Assembly (NCBI GenBank): GCA_003545435.1
Contig: DPYI01000002.1
Span: forward strand, 6,568-31,267
Length of the DNA stretch: 24,700 bases
Direction: 5' to 3'
From: Patescibacteria group bacterium
Lineage (GTDB): Bacteria > Patescibacteriota > Microgenomatia > UBA10105 > UBA927
Below are positions 1 through 6,096 of the stretch, in pieces. The notes below the pieces were generated by a model, which searched no databases, was not told the origin of the DNA, and was given only the letters and a program-made list of their open reading frames with translations. The position numbers and the translations under genes were made by a program. The stretch's first letter is position 1. Each line of letters starts with the position of its first letter.

Positions 1-1
1 A

Positions 2-595
2 ACGTTTTTTCGTTTTTGTGAAGAATTATTGCAGAAATATGAATATGACATACATGTTGGAAGCATAAGCGGAGGGAATGTCATAGCTTCCGATATTTCA
101 ATTTCAGGTAGTTACTATTTTTCCAGATATTCCCAAACATGGGGATGGGCGACATGGAAAAGAACGTGGAAACTCTACGACATTCACATGAAACGCTGGC
201 CTGAGATGAAGGGAAAACATATGGTGGAGAAAATGTTTCCGAATATATGGACAAGGACGTATTGGACGTGGATTTTTAATGCAGTGTACAGAGGAGAAAT
301 ACCATCAGCGTGGGATTACCAATGGACGTTTATGTCATGGCTGCACGGACTTTTGACCATCATGCCGACAGTCAATATGATACAGAACACCGGGATAGGT
401 TCAAAGGATGCAACGCACACGAAATATACGAATTGGATGAGTTCAATCCCCGTAAAACCAATGACATTTCCTCTCAAGCACCCAAAAGGGAAAATTATCA
501 ATTCCGCACTGGATACATTGTTACAGAGACGGATGTACGTATTATGGAAAGAACTGGTAATGAGTATATATAGAAAATTGAAATATACGGTATGA
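2..595 (+). CDS. HlpA-like glycosyltransferase, C-terminal part (5' end outside window)
   Basis: The frame is open from the first bases, so the gene starts left of the window; 197 codons are visible. The first residues (FFRFCEELLQKY) already look like the interior of a glycosyltransferase. Next comes a YYFSRYSQTWGWATWKRTW segment, then a VNMIQNTGIGSKDATHT segment near the C terminus. From family knowledge, these WGWATW and DATHT blocks occur in the HlpA-like (so-called hemolytic protein) glycosyltransferases, which are nucleotide-sugar-dependent and cytoplasmic. The TTG at 29 is an internal codon, not a credible start, because the preceding residues fit the same family. The stop overlaps the next ATG (ATGA at 592), suggesting translational coupling. 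Acceptor and donor sugars cannot be told from sequence. Confidence 0.75.
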   Translation, partial: TFFRFCEELLQKYEYDIHVGSISGGNVIASDISISGSYYFSRYSQTWGWATWKRTWKLYDIHMKRWPEMKGKHMVEKMFPNIWTRTYWTWIFNAVYRGEIPSAWDYQWTFMSWLHGLLTIMPTVNMIQNTGIGSKDATHTKYTNWMSSIPVKPMTFPLKHPKGKIINSALDTLLQRRMYVLWKELVMSIYRKLKYTV

Positions 596-1263
596 AACAG
601 AAACTTTTTATTGTTATTCCGGCTTATCAGGAAGAACGCGTCATTACGTCTGTCATTTGTGAGCTCCATACATTCGGATACAGAAATATTATTGTTGTGG
701 ATGACGGATCAACCGATGGTACGTATCATAGATCACAGCAAGCAGCTGCTATTGTTCTTCGGCACAGCATGAACAGAGGAAAAGGTGCAGCGGTGAAAAC
801 CGGAATTGCCGCAGCCCGGATGTTAGATGCTGATATAATCGTCACATTTGACGGAGACGGCCAACATGATCCTAAAGATATTAAGAATATGCTCCAATAT
901 ATGCATAAGGGGTATGATGTGATATTGGGGAGCAGGTTTTTGCATAAGCAGAATATTCCAACATTGAAGAGAATTTATAATGGTATTGCCAATAGCATTG
1001 CCTATGTTTTATACGGCATATGGGTGACAGACAGCCAATCAGGATTTCGCGCATACAACAGAGATGCATTTAGCGCTCTTGACACTGAAAGCGACCGGTA
1101 TGAATTCGACAGCGAAGTCTTACGGGAAATTCACATGAACAAATTGAAATATAAGGAAATTCCCATCCACGTACGGTATACCAGATATTCGCAGAAAAAA
1201 GACGTAAAACAGGGTTTTCTGTCAGGAATTAAAACGGCATTCCAATTAGTGATGAAAGCCTGA
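592..1263 (+). CDS. GT2 glycosyltransferase, DPM1/polyprenyl-phosphate sugar synthase-like
   Basis: A 223-aa GT-A enzyme. Visible motifs are DDGSTDGT (37-44, nucleotide-sugar binding), NRGKGAAVKTG (about 61-71), the metal-binding DGDGQHDP (87-94) and TDSQSGFRAY (146-155). This set is typical of the dolichol-phosphate-mannose synthase / polyprenyl-phosphate glycosyltransferase branch of GT2, which moves a sugar from a nucleotide donor to polyprenyl phosphate at the cytoplasmic face. There is no C-terminal membrane domain. The DUF2304 membrane protein two genes downstream is a common neighbour of such enzymes and may serve as its membrane partner. The start overlaps the previous stop and no Shine-Dalgarno sequence is seen. 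The likely role here is to supply lipid-linked sugars to the GT-C proteins of this cluster; the sugar is unknown. Confidence 0.85.
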   Translation: MKQKLFIVIPAYQEERVITSVICELHTFGYRNIIVVDDGSTDGTYHRSQQAAAIVLRHSMNRGKGAAVKTGIAAARMLDADIIVTFDGDGQHDPKDIKNMLQYMHKGYDVILGSRFLHKQNIPTLKRIYNGIANSIAYVLYGIWVTDSQSGFRAYNRDAFSALDTESDRYEFDSEVLREIHMNKLKYKEIPIHVRYTRYSQKKDVKQGFLSGIKTAFQLVMKA

Positions 1264-1276
1264 GAGGATTATTCGT

Positions 1277-2167
1277 ATGGATATCAGCACATTTATAGCC
1301 AGGCGATATAATCGCGAAAAGAGAATCATTGATGCATCAAAGAAGAAAAGACGTATTGCAGATACGTGGCTTCAGGATGACAATGTCGGATCATGGAGGC
1401 ATGAGCGGATGATTCAGGGCGTGGATCCGATCATAGCGTCGTATCCCAAAGCGAAGTGGCTTACCGTGGGAGACGGCCGTTTCGGAAAAGAAGCTCATTA
1501 CATCTGGAAAAAAGGCGGAAATGTCGTTGCGTCAAACATCAGCGACCAGCTTCTGAAAGAAGCAAAAAGAATTAACTTTATTCCAGCATATAGTGTGAAA
1601 AATGCAGAGAAATTATTACTGAAGGATCAGAGTTTTGATTTCGTTCTGTGTCAGGAATCCCTGCACCATTTTCCGCGGCCATTTCTCGGACTTTATGAAA
1701 TGATCCGTGTGGCCAGAAAAGGAGTGGTCATAACAGAGCCAAATGACATATTTCATGATCACACGCTTCTTCAGGAATTGTTCTGGAACATAAAAATGGC
1801 GGTCAAAAAAATACTCGGAATCAAGGAAGTTCCTCCGTTTGAAACAGTAGGAAATTATCTGTACCGCGTTTCTTTGCCGGAGGTAGAGAAACTGTCCATT
1901 GCATTGGATTTACCGCTTATTGCACACAAAGGAATTAACGATAAATATTATGAAGGAGTGGAATTTGCTCCCCTCCGGCATTCAACGCTTTTTATAAAAG
2001 TCCGCTTATGGATATGGCTCTTAGACGCACTCTGTGCTTTAGGATTTTTGAAACCGAATGATATAAGTATTATCATATGGAAAACTATGCCGACCAAACA
2101 GTGCCTGAAGGGATTACAATCTGTGGGATTTCAGATCATCCGTCTGGCAAAAAATCCATATGTTTAA
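1277..2167 (+). CDS. class I SAM-dependent methyltransferase (type 11-like)
   Basis: A 296-aa protein. The N-terminal ~60 residues are basic and helical. A Rossmann-type methyltransferase fold follows: glycine-rich motif I TVGDGRFGKE (63-72), the motif II-like VVASNIS region (83-89), SFDFVLCQESLHHFPRP (119-135), then GVVITEPND (149-157). The ESLHHF segment is characteristic of the type 11 / UbiE-like group. The C-terminal third is family-specific. One of the few plausible Shine-Dalgarno-like runs in the window, GAGAGGA, lies about nine bases before the ATG. The 3' end overlaps the DUF2304 start by eight bases. It lies between the DPM1-like GT2 and DUF2304, so methylation of a sugar or lipid-linked glycan is a reasonable inference. 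The substrate is unknown. Confidence 0.8.
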   Translation: MDISTFIARRYNREKRIIDASKKKRRIADTWLQDDNVGSWRHERMIQGVDPIIASYPKAKWLTVGDGRFGKEAHYIWKKGGNVVASNISDQLLKEAKRINFIPAYSVKNAEKLLLKDQSFDFVLCQESLHHFPRPFLGLYEMIRVARKGVVITEPNDIFHDHTLLQELFWNIKMAVKKILGIKEVPPFETVGNYLYRVSLPEVEKLSIALDLPLIAHKGINDKYYEGVEFAPLRHSTLFIKVRLWIWLLDALCALGFLKPNDISIIIWKTMPTKQCLKGLQSVGFQIIRLAKNPYV

Positions 2168-2531
2168 TATAGTACATATAGGTACCGTTACCATCTATCA
2201 GATTGTCCTGGCTTTCGTGGCAAGCTTCATTATCGGACAGCGTCTTTTGCGGTTTATCCGCCGTGAAACTTCGCAATCACTCTTTAAAATGCTCACGGTC
2301 ATCGGTATCTGGGGAGGAATAGGAGCAATTGCCCTTTTTCCTAAGATAGCACATTTTATACGGATTCGGATGGGATTCGGAGAAAATTTTAATACTATCA
2401 TTTTTATAACATTTGTTATTCTTTTTGTTCTTTTTTTCCGAATTCTTTCCATTATTGAACGCATAGAAAACACCATTACGGAACTTATCCGCAGAGAAGC
2501 GTTGCGGGACATACAAAAGATGCATAAATGA
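2160..2531 (+). CDS. DUF2304 family small membrane protein
   Basis: 123 aa with three predicted membrane helices at about 10-34, 45-68 and 78-98, followed by a charged helix (about 97-120) containing RIENTITELIRREALRD. The layout of three TM segments, a P-K-I-A-H turn after TM2 and a C-terminal E-x-x-I-T-x-L-x-R-x-x-A-L-R-D helix matches DUF2304. These small proteins are usually encoded beside DPM1-like GT2 enzymes in polysaccharide loci; their biochemical role is not established. The start lies inside the end of the methyltransferase gene, and the stop overlaps the next ATG (ATGA at 2528), so it is translated within a tightly coupled run. A role in anchoring or modulating the polyprenyl-phosphate glycosyltransferase is inference. 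Confidence 0.85.
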   Translation: MFNIVHIGTVTIYQIVLAFVASFIIGQRLLRFIRRETSQSLFKMLTVIGIWGGIGAIALFPKIAHFIRIRMGFGENFNTIIFITFVILFVLFFRILSIIERIENTITELIRREALRDIQKMHK

Positions 2532-3322
2532 AAATCCCACGTATCTCAATCATTACACCGAGCCTCAACCAGAGAAGGTTTATCGCAAGGACTATAGAAA
2601 GCGTTTGCGCACAGGATTATCCGAACATCGAATATATCGTCATGGACGGAGGATCGACGGACGGGACGGTAGACATACTTAAGAATGGAAAATGGAAAAT
2701 GGAAAATGGAAAAAAAAACATACTATTCAGATGGGTGAGTGAGAAAGACAATGGGCAGGCGGATGCAATCAATACGGGGCTAAGGAAAGCAACAGGAGAC
2801 ATAGTCGGATATCTGAATTCTGACGATTATTATGAGCCGGGAGCAATCCGCAAGGTTATGGAGATATTTCAAAAAGACAAGGCTGTTCAGTGGTTGACAG
2901 GGGATTGCCGAATAGTGAACGAAAAAGGTAATGAAATTGAGAGATGTATCAGATTTTATAAAAAGGCATGGCGGCACATCCCTTTGCAGTATGCATTGCC
3001 GGTCCTCAATCCCATTGCCCAGCCCAGTACGTTCTGGAGAAAAAGAGTTATGGATACTCTTGGTACCTTTAAACAGACGCTTACATATGCATTTGACTAT
3101 GACTATTGGATAAGGCTTTCAAAACAGTATCCGTTAACAGTGCTTCCGGATACATTATCCTGCTTCCGAATCCATAAAAAATCAAAAGGAGGGTCTGATT
3201 ACCGCCTGCAGTTTGAGGAGGAAATGAGGATTGCAAAACATCATTTTGACAATCCAATACTTCTGCGTCTGCATCGCGCCCATGCAAAATTAACAATCTG
3301 GACGTACAATAGAATAAAATAA
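2528..3322 (+). CDS. GT2 family glycosyltransferase (WcaA-like)
   Basis: 264 aa. It begins with the GT-A core ISIITPSLNQRRFI (6-19), then YIVMDGGSTDGTVDIL (37-51), SEKDNGQADAINTGL (71-85), GDIVGYLNSDD (90-100, the DxD-type metal site) and the TFKQTLTYAFDYDYWIRL acceptor-side segment. This is the usual length and order for GT2 enzymes that add sugars to lipid-linked oligosaccharides in the cytoplasm. Between TVDIL and the next strand there is an unusual low-complexity stretch (residues about 53-64: N, G, K, W, M, E only), encoded by four perfect copies of a 7-bp repeat. It replaces a normally short surface loop and keeps the frame. The start overlaps the DUF2304 stop. Substrates are unknown. 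Confidence 0.87.
   Translation: MKIPRISIITPSLNQRRFIARTIESVCAQDYPNIEYIVMDGGSTDGTVDILKNGKWKMENGKKNILFRWVSEKDNGQADAINTGLRKATGDIVGYLNSDDYYEPGAIRKVMEIFQKDKAVQWLTGDCRIVNEKGNEIERCIRFYKKAWRHIPLQYALPVLNPIAQPSTFWRKRVMDTLGTFKQTLTYAFDYDYWIRLSKQYPLTVLPDTLSCFRIHKKSKGGSDYRLQFEEEMRIAKHHFDNPILLRLHRAHAKLTIWTYNRIK
2684..2711 (+). repeat. 7-bp tandem repeat (AATGGAA x4) inside a coding sequence
   Basis: Four perfect head-to-tail copies of AATGGAA occupy 2684-2711 and run into a stretch of nine adenines. They lie inside the GT2 gene and encode a loop just after the DGGSTDGT motif. Three extra 7-bp units equal 21 bp and keep the frame, whereas gain or loss of one unit would shift it. Confidence 0.9.
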
Positions 3323-3327
3323 TTTAA

Positions 3328-4167
3328 ATGAAAATGCCATTGAAGTATTTTTCAGCGAAACGTATTTTTTTTCTTATTTTAGGAGTTCTCCTGGCCGTTT
3401 TTGTCTTTGCTATCCCCCCTTTCCAGAAGCCCGATGAGCCTCTGCATTTCAAACGGGCTTTCGCTCTTTCGATGGGACAGATAACCTGCAAACACAGTCG
3501 TGAATACTCACGCGGATATTTCACCTATCCCAAGAGCGTTGATGCGTTTCCGGACGCAATGCTTTCCCAAGCAATTATTATGAAACCTGAGGGAAAATAT
3601 CCGCTTTCACTGTTTTTCAGGTCTTATCCGATTGATCTTATGCGAGCTGTCGATCTTCCGTATAATTGTACGTTGCCATTTACAGGATATATCCCGCTGT
3701 CTTTGGGAATTTTATTCACCTTGCCGATAAACAACCTCCTTATCAGTTTTTACGGCGCACGCTTGACCGCAGCGCTTGTTTTTTTCCTGTCAATCCTTTT
3801 TTGTTTCCGGATTCTTCCGAAAAGATATTGGTATATCTTAGGATTTTCTTCCGTTCTTCCTATGGTTCTTCAGCAGGTTACGGCAGTTTCGTATGACTCT
3901 CTGGCAATTTCGCTTGGATGTATCCTTTTTTCATTGTTCATGCGTTTTTTAGAGAAAAAAGCTTTACGGTTGAGGGAACTTATACTTTTTTACATCATTC
4001 TTCTTGTATTTCTATTTACGAAACCGGGGTATTATCTATTTTCACTAGTGTCCCTGATTTTGTTAAACCGCGTTTACACCTCTTGGATAAAGAAATGGAT
4101 ATTGGCGGGCATCATGATTATCGGAATTGTCGCTATTTCGTGGTATAGTCTGACGTTACCCATATAA
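3328..4167 (+). CDS. DUF2142 membrane protein, N-terminal part (frame-disrupted)
   Basis: 279 aa, with about seven hydrophobic segments. After the first TM helix comes PPFQKPDEPLHFKRAF (30-45). Its D36-E37 pair in the first extracytoplasmic loop is the position of the acidic catalytic residue in GT-C enzymes. VSYDSLAISLGCILF follows in the middle. PDEPxHF and YDSLAISLG are hallmarks of DUF2142, a GT-C-like family of surface-polysaccharide loci. The protein stops at a TAA after WYSLTLPI, about halfway through the usual family length. The rest of the family profile continues in a different frame starting two bases later. Removing the dinucleotide TA at 4165-4166 would join the two into one protein of about 590 residues. 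Either the gene is decayed, the assembly has an error, or two subunits are made. Confidence 0.75.
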   Translation: MKMPLKYFSAKRIFFLILGVLLAVFVFAIPPFQKPDEPLHFKRAFALSMGQITCKHSREYSRGYFTYPKSVDAFPDAMLSQAIIMKPEGKYPLSLFFRSYPIDLMRAVDLPYNCTLPFTGYIPLSLGILFTLPINNLLISFYGARLTAALVFFLSILFCFRILPKRYWYILGFSSVLPMVLQQVTAVSYDSLAISLGCILFSLFMRFLEKKALRLRELILFYIILLVFLFTKPGYYLFSLVSLILLNRVYTSWIKKWILAGIMIIGIVAISWYSLTLPI

Positions 4168-4169
4168 AC

Positions 4170-5105
4170 ATGTTTTTACATTTGGTTAATTCAGTCATTC
4201 AGAAATCAATTATTTCCCATGATCGTTGGTTTTTTCTATGGGTTTTATGGAATACTTTTTGGTCAAAACAGGAATTTTTTATCCAAAGCACCATAGGAAT
4301 CCTGGGATGGATAGATACCCCGCTTCCTCCTTTTCTCTATTATGGATTCGCCGTTTTATTGGGTATTGTCCTCATTAAAACGTCTGAAAGAATCAAAAAA
4401 CCTTTACCGCTGGGCATGGTGCTTTTCCTTACCGGTCTTTTTTTAGGAACGATATTTTGCTTCATGTACTTTTTTTACATACACGGAACACCTGTTGCTT
4501 CTCCTGCGATTGATTCCCTGCAAGGAAGATATGTGCTTCCGATAGTACCGTTTATTCTTCTCATCCTAACAGAATGGATAAGAATATGTATTCGGCACAA
4601 AAAAATTACGGTTGTTGTTTTTGGAATTATTTTCATAATGAGTTTAGGTCAAACACTATTTATGCGTTACTATGACTACTCACAGGTATTTGATAATGCG
4701 GAAGCGTTACAGTCGGTTGAACAAGAATTACAGAGTAATAGGGAATTTCCCACTGTGCTTGTAAACAATCCTCAGTCATATACATATGAAGTCAGATTTC
4801 CGAACTATAAAATCGGAGGATTTCAATTGCTGCTTTCTGTAGATGAGAAAAATCCGGTAACTGTACCATACCTGTTTGAACTGAAGGATGCCTCATGCAG
4901 TAAACGTATGAGAAGTGGATATCTGGATCAGACCGAGCTTCACCGGAAACATATTTATACTCAGTACGTACCTATTACTCCCTTACCGGAGAGGAATGTA
5001 TGTCTCGTACTATCTCCTGTTTTTGCTGAAAGCGGCATGCAGTTTCTCCCATTAGTACGTGATGGCGGGAAACCGATTATCAATTTTCTTTACATTAAAA
5101 AATAA
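4170..5105 (+). CDS. DUF2142 membrane protein, C-terminal part (frame-disrupted)
   Basis: 311 aa. The N-terminal half has about four membrane helices with FIQSTIGILGWIDTPLPPF (about 36-54) and DSLQGRYVLPIVPFIL (about 114-129). Both blocks belong to the C-terminal half of DUF2142. From about residue 165 a soluble extracytoplasmic region follows, without recognised motifs. The ATG is three bases after the stop of the upstream half and lies in another frame. No ribosome binding site is visible, so expression as a separate protein would depend on reinitiation at TAA-AC-ATG. Both halves keep their family blocks without further stops, which argues for a recent lesion, a sequencing slip in TATA, or a working split protein rather than old decay. 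Confidence 0.7.
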   Translation: MFLHLVNSVIQKSIISHDRWFFLWVLWNTFWSKQEFFIQSTIGILGWIDTPLPPFLYYGFAVLLGIVLIKTSERIKKPLPLGMVLFLTGLFLGTIFCFMYFFYIHGTPVASPAIDSLQGRYVLPIVPFILLILTEWIRICIRHKKITVVVFGIIFIMSLGQTLFMRYYDYSQVFDNAEALQSVEQELQSNREFPTVLVNNPQSYTYEVRFPNYKIGGFQLLLSVDEKNPVTVPYLFELKDASCSKRMRSGYLDQTELHRKHIYTQYVPITPLPERNVCLVLSPVFAESGMQFLPLVRDGGKPIINFLYIKK

Positions 5106-5111
5106 TTACGC

Positions 5112-6089
5112 ATGTCTTGGGAAGAATCCGCTCTTATGCACTGTTTCAACTGTTTATCGAAGAAGAAACCTGTTCCATTATATCTGTCTTATGATCGGAT
5201 GCATAAGATTGCCGGAGATTTTCTTATTCAACAATGTCCTACATGTAAACTCCTGTCTGTCAGCCCTCATCTGAACACCCAACAATTGTCTTTTTATTAC
5301 CCGAGCTCGTCGTATTATTCCTATTTCGATTCCGGGAGTTCAGTTTTAAGAAAGCTTCGGAGTTATCTGATATACCGTTTTTATCATCCGACGGTTTTTT
5401 CAAAAATACTGTTCCTTTTTGTCAATACCATACCGGCTATACCGAAAATGAAAATACACGGCAAACTCATGGACGTGGGATGCGGAAACGGAGAAACGTT
5501 AAGAATCCTCAAAAAGCATGGATGGGACGTCTACGGAGTGGATATCGATGAGGCTGCGGTTCGGTACGCAAAAAAAAGCGGACTTATGCATGTTCAAAAG
5601 GGAACGCACGAGAGCCTATCGCGGTATCCTGATAATTTTTTTGACGTCATCCGCGCGTATCATGTGATCGAACACATGGACAGTCCGGAAAAATTTGTAA
5701 AACTTGCTTTCCAAAAACTACAAAGAGGAGGAGAGCTGATAATCGGAACGCCCAACGGCATGAGTCTTACCTCAAGAGTGTTTGGTTCTTGTTGGTATAA
5801 CCTGGATACTCCCCGTCATCAATATATTTTTTCTCCTTCCAACCTGAAAAAGATGCTTTATCGCATGAGGTTCCGGGTAACAGATCTCCAATTTTCATCC
5901 GGCGGAGGCTTTTTAGGAAGCATTCAGTATTTCCTGTCCGACAGGTTTGGTTGGAAGTTCCAGTTGATACACAGCACGGCTCTGTTTTTCTTATTTTATC
6001 CTCTGGACTTCGTAACTGATAAAATGCACATGGGTGATGTGTTTGTCATGAGCGCTCGTAAATCTATGCACAAAACACAAAACGGCTAA
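5112..6089 (+). CDS. class I SAM methyltransferase with N-terminal zinc-ribbon-like module
   Basis: 325 aa. Two CxxC pairs, C11-x-x-C14 and C42-x-x-C45, suggest a small zinc-binding module before the catalytic domain. The methyltransferase core shows LMDVGCGNGETL (119-130, motif I), VYGVDIDEAAVRYA (acidic residue binding the SAM ribose), the FFDVIRAYHVIEHMDSPEKF region and GGELIIGTPNG. This is the Methyltransf_23 pattern. The C-terminal part has W-Y-N-L-D-T-P-R-H-Q, common in methyltransferases of surface-polysaccharide loci. It lies six bases after the DUF2142 frame and seven before the next gene, with no Shine-Dalgarno signal. The likely substrate is a sugar or polysaccharide end, but this cannot be read from the sequence. 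Confidence 0.83.
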   Translation: MSWEESALMHCFNCLSKKKPVPLYLSYDRMHKIAGDFLIQQCPTCKLLSVSPHLNTQQLSFYYPSSSYYSYFDSGSSVLRKLRSYLIYRFYHPTVFSKILFLFVNTIPAIPKMKIHGKLMDVGCGNGETLRILKKHGWDVYGVDIDEAAVRYAKKSGLMHVQKGTHESLSRYPDNFFDVIRAYHVIEHMDSPEKFVKLAFQKLQRGGELIIGTPNGMSLTSRVFGSCWYNLDTPRHQYIFSPSNLKKMLYRMRFRVTDLQFSSGGGFLGSIQYFLSDRFGWKFQLIHSTALFFLFYPLDFVTDKMHMGDVFVMSARKSMHKTQNG

Positions 6090-6096
6090 AAAACTT

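Noticed and set aside
29..31. TTG at 29 as the start of the first gene
   Set aside because: The frame is open upstream to the window edge and the residues before it (FFRFCEEL) fit the same glycosyltransferase family, so the gene is cut by the edge.
316..669. Minus-strand open frame of 117 codons over the first two genes
   Set aside because: It overlaps two glycosyltransferase genes with clear motifs and has no family features or plausible start signal.
592..1263. Recoding of TGA as an amino acid (as in Gracilibacteria/Absconditabacteria)
   Set aside because: Several genes end at TGA exactly where family C termini are expected, and no conserved motif requires reading through TGA.
2684..2711. 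AATGGAA array as part of a CRISPR or an intergenic minisatellite
   Set aside because: The units are 7 bp without spacers and lie inside an intact GT2 frame, so this is a coding tandem repeat.
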